Below the pieces are notes generated by a model. The model saw only the letters and a list, made by a program, of their open reading frames with translations, did not search any database and had not been told where the DNA came from. From Holophaga sp. (GTDB taxonomy: Bacteria > Acidobacteriota > Holophagae > Holophagales > Holophagaceae): DNA of 8,080 bases. How positions within the stretch are numbered: the first letter of the stretch is position 1; the number at the start of each line of letters is the position of its first letter. Below are positions 1-6,451 of this stretch, piece after piece. The stretch spans positions 1-8,080 of the forward strand of contig JAUYES010000269.1 of NCBI GenBank assembly GCA_030691225.1. Direction: 5' to 3'. A program made the position numbers and the translations under genes.

Positions 1-959
1 GCTTCGAGGTTTTCCCCGATCTCTGGGCCACGGATTTGAATTTCACCAAACCCGTGAAGGTGACCGATGCCAATCCTCAGCAGAGCCAGTACGTTTGGGG
101 CAGCCAGGAATTGATCGAATTCGTAAATGCCGACGGCAAGGTGTTGAAGGGCCTGCTGGCCAAGCCCGAGAATTTTGACCCCGCCAAAAAATACCCTCTG
201 ATGGTCTACATCTACGAAAAATTCAGCGACCGCCTGCACAGCTACCAGGCCCCGGCACCGGGTACCAGCATTAACTTCACGCGCTTCGTGAGCAACGGTT
301 ACGTGGTGCTGCGCCCCGATATCGTCTATGAAACCGGCTACCCCGGCCAAAGCGCCATGAAGTGTGTACTGCCCGCCATCGAAAAAGTCGCCTCGCTGGG
401 ATTCATCGACCGCGAGCACATCGGCATCCAGGGCCATAGCTGGGGCGCCTACCAGATCGCTTACATGGTGGGCCGCACCAACCTCTTCAAGGCCGCCGAA
501 GCGGGTGCGCCTGTGAGCAACATGACCAGTGCCTACGGCGGTATTCGCTGGGGCACAGGCATGAGTCGCGCCTTTCAATACGAAAAGACCCAGAGCCGCA
601 TCGGTGCGCCCCTGTGGGAGCGCCCCCTGGAGTTCATCGAGAATTCGCCGCTGTTTTCGGCCGAGCGCGTGCAGACGCCGCTGCTCATGATCCATAACGA
701 CGAAGACGATGCGGTGCCATGGTACCAAGGCATCGAGTTTTTCTCGGCGCTGCGCCGCCTAAACAAACCCGTGTGGATGTTCAATTTCAATGGCGACAAG
801 CACAACCTCGTGCAGCGGGAAAACCAGAAATACTGGACCCTGCACATGGATGAGTTCTTCGATCACCTGTTGCTGGGCGCCCCGCGTCCCCAGTGGATGG
901 ATCAGCCGGTGCCCTACAACGAACGCGGCAAGCGCGATGTAAAGAGCCTTTCCAAGTAA
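1..959 (+). CDS. S9 (prolyl oligopeptidase) family serine peptidase, C-terminal part
   Basis: The frame is open from position 3 to the TAA at 957-959, so this is the 3' end of a longer gene; the TTG at 36 lies inside the coding sequence and is not a start. The leading residues (PDLWATDLNF) read like the link between a beta-propeller and the hydrolase domain of S9 peptidases. Counting from codon 36, the alpha/beta-hydrolase domain shows the nucleophile elbow GHSWG with Ser at nt 438-440, the acid-loop motif HNDEDDAVP (nt 693-719, Asp probably at 705-707) and the catalytic His in GDKHNL at nt 801-803. Family members usually carry an N-terminal propeller and cleave peptides, often after export; the N-terminus lies outside the window, so export cannot be judged. 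No strong terminator follows, only a weak 7-bp dyad (975-981/994-1000). The family call is firm; the substrate is unknown. Confidence 0.93.
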   Translation, partial: FEVFPDLWATDLNFTKPVKVTDANPQQSQYVWGSQELIEFVNADGKVLKGLLAKPENFDPAKKYPLMVYIYEKFSDRLHSYQAPAPGTSINFTRFVSNGYVVLRPDIVYETGYPGQSAMKCVLPAIEKVASLGFIDREHIGIQGHSWGAYQIAYMVGRTNLFKAAEAGAPVSNMTSAYGGIRWGTGMSRAFQYEKTQSRIGAPLWERPLEFIENSPLFSAERVQTPLLMIHNDEDDAVPWYQGIEFFSALRRLNKPVWMFNFNGDKHNLVQRENQKYWTLHMDEFFDHLLLGAPRPQWMDQPVPYNERGKRDVKSLSK

Positions 960-1023
960 TTGACCGTGCCCCACCCAATGGCCATGGCCCGTACCATTGG
1001 CCTTCGGCGTTTTAAGAATTCAC

Positions 1024-1032
1024 TGTTATGAT
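1024..1032 (+). promoter_or_regulatory. Putative extended -10 promoter of the carbamate kinase gene
   Basis: TGTTATGAT combines an extended-10 TG with TATGAT (5 of 6 to TATAAT), about 22 nt upstream of the ATG at 1054. The matching -35 region (about 1003-1009, TTCGGC) is poor, which an extended -10 can tolerate. A run of eight T follows in the predicted leader. This is inferred from sequence only. Confidence 0.4.
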
Positions 1033-1053
1033 TTTTTTTCTTTTGGGAATCCC

Positions 1054-2001
1054 ATGTCAAAAAAAATCGCCTTAATCGCCATCGGCGGCAACGCCCTACT
1101 CAAAGAGAAAGAGCAAGGGCTCCAGGAAGAGCAGCTTGAGAACGCCAGGGAATGCGCCGAGATGTTCGCCAACGTGGTGCAGGCGGGCTACAGCCTTTGC
1201 GTGGTCCACGGCAACGGCCCCCAGGTGGGCAATATCCTGATCCAGCAGGAAGCCGGTGCCAACCGCATTCCGCCCTACACCTTGGATATCGCCGATGCCA
1301 TGACCCAGGGTTCCATGGGCTACATCATCGAACGCATGCTCATCAATCGGCTGAAATACATCAAGCACGAAACCCCCGTCACCACCGTGCTCACCGAAGT
1401 CGTGGTCGATCAAAACGATCCCGGTTTCGAGAATCCCACCAAGCCCGTGGGCCCGTTCTATACCGAGTTCCGTGCCGTGGAATTGCAGAAGCAGAAGAAA
1501 TGGCACATGAAGGAAGATGCCGGTCGCGGTTGGCGCAAGGTTGTGCCATCACCCAAGCCCCTGGAAATTGTTCAGCTCGAAGCCGTGAAATTGTTGTTGG
1601 AAGCAGGTCATTGCGTCATCGCCGGTGGCGGTGGCGGCATCCCCGTGATCCGCGATGCCAGCGGGTTCCTGGTGGGTGTCGAAGCCGTCATCGATAAGGA
1701 CCGCCTGTCCTCGCTGTTGGCCGATCAGCTGGGCGCCGATACCTACGTGATCCTCACCGGCGTCGACAAGGTGGCCATCGATTTCGGCAAGCCCACCCAA
1801 AAGTGGCTGGATCGCATGACCGTCACCGAAGCCCGTCAGCACGCGGCCGATGGCCAGTTCCCCGCCGGTTCCATGGGCCCCAAGATCGAATCCGCCATCG
1901 CCTTCATCGTGGCCGGTGGTCACGAAGTGCTGATCACCAGCCCCGAAGCCCTAGGTCGCGACCCCTACGAAACCGTGGGAACACGCATCGTACGGGATTA
2001 G
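1054..2001 (+). CDS. arcC: Carbamate kinase
   Basis: This 315-residue protein is of normal length for carbamate kinase, which reversibly transfers phosphate between carbamoyl phosphate and ADP, giving ATP plus carbamate in the cytoplasm. Visible family motifs in order: AIGGNALL near residue 8, VVHGNGPQVGN near 50, GSMGYIIE near 88, the lid-type insert with NPTKPVGPFY near 127, GGGGGIPV near 190, the nucleotide-site stretch KDRLSSLLADQLGAD near 213 with LTGVDKVAID, and GSMGPKIESA near 272. The ATG at 1054 is chosen because the family's first strand (KKIALIAIGGNA) begins right after it, with a GGGA at 1045-1048; the in-frame TTG at 997 would add 19 unrelated residues across the promoter. The classic partners arcA, arcB and arcD are not adjacent, so it may serve arginine, agmatine, ureide or purine breakdown from a separate locus. 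It is monocistronic: own promoter, strong terminator. Confidence 0.95.
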   Translation: MSKKIALIAIGGNALLKEKEQGLQEEQLENARECAEMFANVVQAGYSLCVVHGNGPQVGNILIQQEAGANRIPPYTLDIADAMTQGSMGYIIERMLINRLKYIKHETPVTTVLTEVVVDQNDPGFENPTKPVGPFYTEFRAVELQKQKKWHMKEDAGRGWRKVVPSPKPLEIVQLEAVKLLLEAGHCVIAGGGGGIPVIRDASGFLVGVEAVIDKDRLSSLLADQLGADTYVILTGVDKVAIDFGKPTQKWLDRMTVTEARQHAADGQFPAGSMGPKIESAIAFIVAGGHEVLITSPEALGRDPYETVGTRIVRD

Positions 2002-2016
2002 GGTTCTCCCCTCTTC

Positions 2017-2053
2017 AAAAACAGGAGCGCGAATTTCGCGCTCCTGTTTTTTT
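2017..2053 (+). terminator. Rho-independent terminator after carbamate kinase
   Basis: An 11-bp perfect stem (2023-2033 with 2037-2047; arms CAGGAGCGCGA and TCGCGCTCCTG, loop ATT) is preceded by an A run and followed by a run of seven T (2047-2053). It begins 16 nt after the stop codon. The flanking A and T tracts mean it could also work on the opposite strand. Confidence 0.92.
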
Positions 2054-2196
2054 GTTCGTCTTGGGGTTTGATAAGGCTTTGCGTTCAACAAGATGTGCGT
2101 TGTCAAGATGCCATGACGCTCGAACCGGGAAACGTAATAACAGGATGGGCAGGATGAACAGGATTGGTGCTGGTGAATCGCGGCGCCCTGGCTAGG

Positions 2197-2258
2197 TCCC
2201 TGAAGGGGCAGAGCCGAGAAGCACGCGAGCATGCATAGCGGCTCCGCCCCTTTAGGAA
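2197..2258. other. 20-bp imperfect hairpin inside the repeat element
   Basis: The arms 2197-2216 and 2239-2258 pair over 20 positions with three departures. Two of these are G-T wobbles or A-C mismatches depending on the strand read. The 22-nt loop (2217-2238) contains the palindrome GCATGC. A long stem kept with only transition-type differences suggests selection on structure or recent origin as a repeat; a single copy cannot prove it. Confidence 0.7.
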
Positions 2259-2259
2259 T

Positions 2260-2281
2260 GCGTGCGGTTTTGACCGCACGC
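2260..2281. other. 9-bp perfect hairpin inside the repeat element
   Basis: GCGTGCGGT (2260-2268) and ACCGCACGC (2273-2281) form a perfect GC-rich stem with a 4-nt TTTG loop, one base beyond the preceding hairpin. A weaker CCCGC/GCGGG stem follows near 2282-2295. Confidence 0.7.
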
Positions 2282-2391
2282 CCCGCAGAGCGGGCGGGCT
2301 TGGACGCCTTGAGCTGGCGGAACAATGCCTGCAAATCCATCCTGTCTATCCTGGACATCCTGTTTGAATTTTTTTTGACCGCGACTTTGCC

Positions 2392-2973
2392 TCAATCCAA
2401 ATTGAAACGAACCCCGGCTTGCATCCTGAGTTCCCAGGTTGGCGTCGCAACTCCTGTCAGGTCTCGTTTCCAAAGCGGAACAGCGTATTCAATTCGTGTG
2501 AAGGGAACTACCGTCTCGGTTCCTTGCGCGAAGTAGGCTGTTTTGAAGGGGAAAAGCGGAACGATGATTCCGCGGAATCCAATTCCCCCCCGAAGCCAAG
2601 CGCGACCATAACCCTGAGTCTCAGAGGGCGTTGAAAGGTGCTCACTCCGAGCCTCCAAGGCCAGCAGCGCGTGGCCTTGGTACTCCTGACTCCAGATGCT
2701 GCACTGGATTCCAAGATTGCTCATCGCGGTCGTGGTCGATTCGATAGTCAATCGTTCAAAGCCACCGCAGACCTGAAACCGAGCCCGGCCGATCTCTCCA
2801 AAGTCCAAGGCAGCCTGAAGGCCAGGACCCTTGGATTCATGTCCATCAACGTTGACTTGAGTTCGTGCGTAGGAGAGACCGAGCTCAAACCCCTGGGCTC
2901 GGCAGGGGGTAACCAATATGAACAGTGGAAAAAGCCAATGGAACCGGGCTCGAAGGAGACTGTTGGGCTTCAT
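2392..2973 (-). CDS. Secreted protein, probable small outer-membrane beta-barrel
   Basis: The 193-residue product has a good signal peptide: a basic N-region (MKPNSLLRARFHW), a hydrophobic core (LFPLFILVTP) and an AQG-type cleavage site near residue 27. The mature part is a series of short alternating hydrophobic/polar strands separated by polar turns (FELGLSYART, GLQAALDFG, ARFQVCGGFE, HALLALEARS, RAWLRGGIGF, WELRMQAGVRF), as in eight-stranded outer-membrane barrels, with an aromatic near the C-terminus. I do not recognise the family. ATG at 2973 is preferred because AAGG lies 8-9 nt upstream. ATG at 3000, two bases past the upstream stop, is in frame and would add nine residues, giving a coupled start; it has only a badly spaced GGTGA. 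It is the last gene of a three-gene minus-strand set and ends 27 nt from the repeat element. Base composition is less GC-rich than the flanking genes. Confidence 0.62.
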   Translation of the reverse strand: MKPNSLLRARFHWLFPLFILVTPCRAQGFELGLSYARTQVNVDGHESKGPGLQAALDFGEIGRARFQVCGGFERLTIESTTTAMSNLGIQCSIWSQEYQGHALLALEARSEHLSTPSETQGYGRAWLRGGIGFRGIIVPLFPFKTAYFAQGTETVVPFTRIEYAVPLWKRDLTGVATPTWELRMQAGVRFNLD

Positions 2974-3002
2974 TGTTGTGACCTTGAAAGGGGCATTCAT
3001 GC

Positions 3003-3434
3003 TCACCCAACGTTGTTCGTGGGGGAGGCGCATAGGACGAAAGTTCCCTGGTGCTGTGGGAATTTCTTTTGCAATTGCCAGAGCGGTGCGCGAGATGCGT
3101 ACCAGAAAATGCCCAGGGTGGCGATTAGGAAGAGTGCATACGCGAATAGGGCAATTCTTACGGCTCTTTGCGATTTGAGAAAAAGCAGGTGCAATCCGCC
3201 GAACGCAAAGATGGCTGCAAAGAGGGGAAGGCAGCTTAAAGTATGGTTTTTGAAGACAATTCGAGAAATAAGCGGAAGAGAATTGCCCATCCCTTCGAAT
3301 TTCATCGCGTGGACAGGAAGAACCTTGTAAAGCCAATAGAAGGTAATGAATAGCAGCGAAATCGCTAGCGCTTCTAGAAGTAGCAGCAGCAATATGCTCT
3401 TGCACTTTGAGGCGGTGGGCTCCTGATTTGCCAT
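3003..3434 (-). CDS. Hypothetical three-helix integral membrane protein
   Basis: This 143-residue protein has a short polar N-terminus, a long hydrophobic segment at about residues 13-40, and two more near 70-90 (LPLFAAIFAFGGLHLLFL) and 92-112 (ALFAYALFLIATLGIFWYAS), then a polar tail. The stretch after helix 1 (LPVHAMKFEGMGNSLPLISRIV) faintly resembles the loop-plus-LP motif in membrane domains of type II secretion F-like proteins (a MGxxLPxxxRI pattern), but this is too short to assign. It starts at the ATG at 3434, 41 nt after the upstream gene's stop, and its TGA lies 2 nt from a possible start of the next gene, so an operon is likely. No catalytic motif is visible. The function is unknown; a partnership with the two exported neighbours is inference from position only. 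Confidence 0.6.
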   Translation of the reverse strand: MANQEPTASKCKSILLLLLLEALAISLLFITFYWLYKVLPVHAMKFEGMGNSLPLISRIVFKNHTLSCLPLFAAIFAFGGLHLLFLKSQRAVRIALFAYALFLIATLGIFWYASRAPLWQLQKKFPQHQGTFVLCASPTNNVG

Positions 3435-3453
3435 TATTACTCCAAGCTAAGTT

Positions 3454-3480
3454 CCTAATTTCGAAAGGCGCTAAATTAGG
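3454..3480. other. 8-bp inverted repeat spanning the stop codon of the upstream small gene
   Basis: CCTAATTT (3454-3461) and AAATTAGG (3473-3480) form a perfect AT-rich stem with an 11-nt loop. On the minus strand the first arm covers the TAA stop (3478-3476) of the 125-residue gene. No T run follows, so it is not a standard terminator; it could be an mRNA processing or attenuation element, or chance. Confidence 0.4.
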
Positions 3481-3853
3481 CTGCCGGGTGAATTACGTTT
3501 TGCCGATCTAGTTGTCGGGCAGATTTTAATCGCCAAACCCCATTTGCTTTTCTAGAAACAATGAATTCCCAAGATTCTTTTCCATCGTCGCCGTTGATTT
3601 TGCACCGAAGAGTGACGGTATCCCTGCTAACAGACCGCTGGAAGGCCGAAAGGGTGGAGTGAATTTTTAGGAGTGGAAGATTTTTTGAAACACATGCCAG
3701 TGCTGCTATGACCGCTGGGTCATCAAGCGGAAGAGAAATCGCGCTAACGAGTGGCTTTGTTACTTGTGGAGGGAATTCGCCTAAAGGACGACGTTCGGGA
3801 TTTTGGGCAATTAGGGAAATTCCAAAAATGCTCAGAAAGAAAACCCTTCGCAT
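3476..3853 (-). CDS. Hypothetical small secreted protein
   Basis: The 125-residue product begins with a short signal peptide (MRRVFFLSIFGISLIAQ, cleavage probably near residue 16-17) followed by a polar mature domain of about 108 residues. The C-terminal half alternates strands (DTVTLRCKINGD, ESWEFIVSRKANGVWRLKSA) with a pattern reminiscent of small alpha+beta periplasmic domains; Cys is present at two positions. I do not recognise the family. The ATG at 3853 has a strong Shine-Dalgarno GGAGGG four bases upstream. A possible -10 (TATTAT on the minus strand, 3899-3894) sits 41-46 nt upstream of the start but lacks a good -35. It leads the three-gene minus-strand set, and the 75-nt gap from the preceding large hydrolase gene would allow either read-through or its own promoter. 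Confidence 0.62.
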   Translation of the reverse strand: MRRVFFLSIFGISLIAQNPERRPLGEFPPQVTKPLVSAISLPLDDPAVIAALACVSKNLPLLKIHSTLSAFQRSVSRDTVTLRCKINGDDGKESWEFIVSRKANGVWRLKSARQLDRQNVIHPAA

Positions 3854-3928
3854 ACGCCCTCCAGGAAGAAAATGTGTTCAAGATTGCAGAATGATAATAC
3901 TTGGCATCAATGGGATTCGCTTGCCGCC

Positions 3929-6343
3929 CTACTTCGCACCCAGCTCCAGCAGCTTCGCCCGCGCGGCATCGAAGTCGGCCTTGATGTTCGGAATGGGGGC
4001 CGGCGCGTAGGTTTCATCGAGCCGTGTGCGTGAAACGTCCAAAAGGCGCAGCAGATCCTGAGCGGCGACCTTGCGGGCGGTGGGTTCGGTGCTGCCTGTG
4101 CTTCCGATCCACACGGGGGCCGCATGGGCGAAGGTGCGGGAATTCTGCACGGGCCAGGTACTGCGCTCATCGTGAACACGGGCGGCAATCCAGCCTCCAC
4201 TGGGGAGTTTGACCTTGCCGGAATAGGAGCGGGAGCCCGCAGTTTCCAGGCCTGGTAGGGTTTCGACCACCTGCCCGTTAACCATGATTTCTACCTTGTT
4301 CACCGGCACTGGGCTATGCACTTCCAGGGTCCAGGGGGCGCTCTTCGCTAGGTTCAAGGCGCCACCGGGCTCCTGGCCCGCCACCTTGAATACCAGCATG
4401 GGGCCGCTGCTCACGACACTGCGGCCCTTGCGCAGGTTTGTGTAGAAGGCCTCCCAGGTGCAAGGGCCGTCCATCTTTACATACACGCGGTTGGAGCCTG
4501 GCGTGCTGCAGCGGTAGAAGTTCATGAAGGCATCCGACCCACCCGTGGCGACCACCGGCAGGCCCAAATTCAATAGGCGGTACCAAAGGGCAGCCACACC
4601 CAACTCGTTTACCCAGAGGCAGCTCAGTTCGATGCCATCCACATTCCCAAGTACCGCATCGGCAACAAGGCTGCAAGGCACGGCGCTCATGCCTTCCTTG
4701 CTGAAGGGATCGGGCACGCCGAAGGGATGCATGTAGGTGACGAAGGCACCCGTCTTTCGACCGAAGCGCAACACATCACCGTTGGAGATATCGTCCTTGT
4801 CGGTCATGGGATAGCCTGGCCCGTAGAACCAGGGCCAGAAGGGCTTGGCGGTCTGGATGAGACCCAGGTGGCCCAGAAAATGATTGCGCGTCTCTTGGCT
4901 AACTTGAAGCAGGGGCGGGGCGTCCTTCTTCTCCCAGCCCAACCATTCGGGGTCGGTGTAGCGGGTGTTCAGGTTGGCGGCCATGGGATTGGCCAGATCC
5001 AGATCCTCGGCCCGCATCAAGTTGATGGCATCGTTGGGGTGCAGCACATAGGGGCCGCCGTAGTTGATGTGCCAATGGGTATCCGCGCTCCACCAACCGG
5101 CCGCGCGGGCGTTCCACATCGGCTTGAAGGCTAGTTCGACGCGAGCCACCTGACCGGCTTCGGTGCGCGCGGTGGTCGTGATGGCCGGGGCCGAAAAGCC
5201 TCGCGTGGCCATGATCTGAAGTTCGCCAACGGGCACGGTCAGTTCTACCGAGCCTACGGCATGGAAGTAGGTGCGCCCGCTTTGCCAATCGTAATGAGGC
5301 ACACCGGTCTTGGGGAAATAGGGATGACCTGCCGCGTCCCGAACTTCTACCCGCGCGCCCGGTCCGGTTTCTATGCGCACGGTGGTCGTGGGGGCATTCC
5401 ACTGCCAGGCCAATACTGGCAAGGTTTCAATGGCCCCGCCGATGGCAGGCACGCGTTTGAGGGCAAAACCGTGAGCGGCCGTGTCTTCCGAAAAGTAGAC
5501 CCAATGCTGATCGGCGCTCCACGTCGGCGCGAGGGGGCGAACCGAAGCCTGGGTGATCACCTGAGTGAAATAAGGCTTATCCAGATCCTGGAAGGCTAGG
5601 TGATAGGTATCGAGCCCGGGGTGGGGCAGGTTGAGCGCCAGCACGCAGCCGTCGGGACTTAGGGCAGGGCGGGTCTGAGAGAGAATGGCGCCGGTTTGCA
5701 ACACGATGAAGGCACCTGTGCCGAGATCCAGCAACCGCACTTGGTCTAGGCCTGGGCGCGTCTTGTGGAGGTAGACCACACGCTTGCCATCCGGCAGGGG
5801 TTGAGGCCGCATCTCCAGGCCCACATCGGTGGTGAGGCGAATTTTCTTCCCGGTGGCTAGATCCACCTTCCACAGATCCACATCGCCGCCCTCGCTGGAG
5901 CTGTAGTAAACGGTGTGGCCATCGGGGGCGAAGACTGGGTCTAAATCGAGGCGACCGCTCTTGACTAGATCACGCTCGATGCCTGTTCTCAGATCCTTGA
6001 GTACGATCCACATCGTGGTGTTGTCGTCGCGCACGAAGGCCATCTGGCGGCCATCAGGAGAAAGGGTTGGCCGACTATCGCAGGGGCCGCCCAGGGTGAT
6101 GCGCTCGGCCTTGGCGGTGGCCAAGTCGTAGCGCCAGAGCCAGCCTTGGGTAGAAAACACCAGGGATTTGCCGTCGGGCGCGGGGCTGATATCCATGGGG
6201 CCATTGCTAACGATGGGCAGTTCGTAGCCCTCGAAATAATGATGGGCACGGTACCCCTTAACAGTCGGATGATGGTTGATCCATTGCGCGGGCAGTGTTG
6301 CAGCAAGGCAAAGAGTGAGCAGAGCGACGCGATGGATGGCCAT
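3929..6343 (-). CDS. Secreted TolB-like propeller / CehA-McbA family metallohydrolase fusion
   Basis: This 804-residue protein starts with a signal peptide (residues 1-19, MAIHRVALLTLCLAATLPA). Residues about 45-310 hold repeated PD40/TolB-like blades marked by PDG turns (SPAPDGKSLVFST, LSPDGRQMAFV, FAPDGHTVYYSS, LPDGKRVVYL, LSPDGCVLAL). After a beta-rich linker comes a PHP-like domain of CehA/McbA type: SADTHWHINYGG with Asp421, His423 and His425, HFLGHLG, YMHPFG with His539, and GGSDAFMN with Asp604, the expected metal-binding residues. A beta-sandwich-like region (about 650-735) and a helical tail follow. CehA and McbA hydrolyse carbaryl, but most relatives have unknown substrates, so no substrate is assigned. 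The ATG at 6343 has GGAG five bases upstream, partly inside the 6351-6389 hairpin. It is downstream of, and in the same direction as, the acetate transporter gene, separated by 108 nt. The fused propeller may aid substrate or cell-surface binding. Confidence 0.87.
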   Translation of the reverse strand: MAIHRVALLTLCLAATLPAQWINHHPTVKGYRAHHYFEGYELPIVSNGPMDISPAPDGKSLVFSTQGWLWRYDLATAKAERITLGGPCDSRPTLSPDGRQMAFVRDDNTTMWIVLKDLRTGIERDLVKSGRLDLDPVFAPDGHTVYYSSSEGGDVDLWKVDLATGKKIRLTTDVGLEMRPQPLPDGKRVVYLHKTRPGLDQVRLLDLGTGAFIVLQTGAILSQTRPALSPDGCVLALNLPHPGLDTYHLAFQDLDKPYFTQVITQASVRPLAPTWSADQHWVYFSEDTAAHGFALKRVPAIGGAIETLPVLAWQWNAPTTTVRIETGPGARVEVRDAAGHPYFPKTGVPHYDWQSGRTYFHAVGSVELTVPVGELQIMATRGFSAPAITTTARTEAGQVARVELAFKPMWNARAAGWWSADTHWHINYGGPYVLHPNDAINLMRAEDLDLANPMAANLNTRYTDPEWLGWEKKDAPPLLQVSQETRNHFLGHLGLIQTAKPFWPWFYGPGYPMTDKDDISNGDVLRFGRKTGAFVTYMHPFGVPDPFSKEGMSAVPCSLVADAVLGNVDGIELSCLWVNELGVAALWYRLLNLGLPVVATGGSDAFMNFYRCSTPGSNRVYVKMDGPCTWEAFYTNLRKGRSVVSSGPMLVFKVAGQEPGGALNLAKSAPWTLEVHSPVPVNKVEIMVNGQVVETLPGLETAGSRSYSGKVKLPSGGWIAARVHDERSTWPVQNSRTFAHAAPVWIGSTGSTEPTARKVAAQDLLRLLDVSRTRLDETYAPAPIPNIKADFDAARAKLLELGAK

Positions 6344-6350
6344 AAATGCT

Positions 6351-6389
6351 CCAGGGAGATAATCCAGGATGACTGGATTATCTCCCTGG
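6351..6389. promoter_or_regulatory. Perfect 17-bp hairpin overlapping the RBS of the hydrolase gene
   Basis: The arms 6351-6367 (CCAGGGAGATAATCCAG) and 6373-6389 are exact reverse complements with a 5-nt loop, and two more pairs can form outside (6348-6349 with 6391-6392). On the minus strand it ends 7 nt before the hydrolase ATG, and the outer stem takes in part of the GGAG ribosome binding site (6352-6349). There is no U run, so an intrinsic terminator for the upstream transporter is less likely than an mRNA stabiliser, translation-control hairpin or operator dyad. Confidence 0.75.
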
Positions 6390-6451
6390 GGCCATGTGCA
6401 CTTCCTCCCATTTGGAACGGAAGAATGGCGATTCGAGATGGTTTGAAGTCC

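Larger units (their letters stand above)
2139..2364. repeat. Structured element bounded by CAGGAT-nonamer inverted repeats
   Basis: The left arm (2141-2167) is three tandem 9-nt units: CAGGATGGG, CAGGATGAA, CAGGATTGG. The right arm, read on the minus strand from 2362 to 2336, is CAGGATGTC, CAGGATAGA, CAGGATGGA. The arms are therefore imperfect inverted repeats of about 27 bp, matching at roughly 22 positions, and enclose about 170 bp containing two strong hairpins (2197-2258 and 2260-2281). A run of eight T (2369-2376) follows the right arm on the plus strand. From memory, CAGGAT-rich intergenic strings occur in many environmental bacteria; I could not check that. It may be an interspersed palindromic or MITE-like repeat, a structured RNA, or a bidirectional terminator between convergent genes. 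No transposase or clear target-site duplication is seen. Confidence 0.7.
2054..2391. other. Gene-free gap between convergent genes
   Basis: No credible coding sequence is visible between the arcC terminator and the stop codon at 2392. The left part (2081-2111) has a short imperfect tandem duplication (GCGTTCAACAAGATG then GCGTTGTCAAGATG). The remainder is taken up by the inverted-repeat element at 2139-2364 with two internal hairpins. Open frames crossing it have no start signals or recognisable motifs and are treated as chance. Confidence 0.7.

Noticed and set aside
975..1000. CCAATGG/CCATTGG dyad as terminator of the S9 peptidase gene
   Set aside because: Only 7 bp with a 12-nt loop and no adjoining T run; too weak to call.
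997..1053. Upstream TTG start for carbamate kinase
   Set aside because: It adds 19 unrelated residues and crosses the extended -10; the family N-terminus begins right after the ATG at 1054.
1096..1506. Minus-strand open frame of 136 codons opposite carbamate kinase
   Set aside because: Fully antisense to conserved kinase sequence; a frame artefact of GC-rich codon use.
2141..2167. Possible CRISPR array in the CAGGAT tandem units
   Set aside because: Units are 9 nt with no spacers, and no cas genes are present.
2638..3330. Plus-strand open frame of 230 codons
   Set aside because: It lies opposite two minus-strand genes with signal peptide or membrane segments, has no Shine-Dalgarno and no recognisable motifs; treated as a shadow frame.
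2974..3405. N-terminal extension of the barrel gene to 3405
   Set aside because: It would overlap the 143-residue membrane-protein gene almost entirely and bury the signal peptide inside the protein.
4727..5134. Plus-strand open frame of 135 codons opposite the hydrolase
   Set aside because: Antisense to conserved metal-site motifs of the hydrolase; composition and lack of start signals mark it as a shadow.
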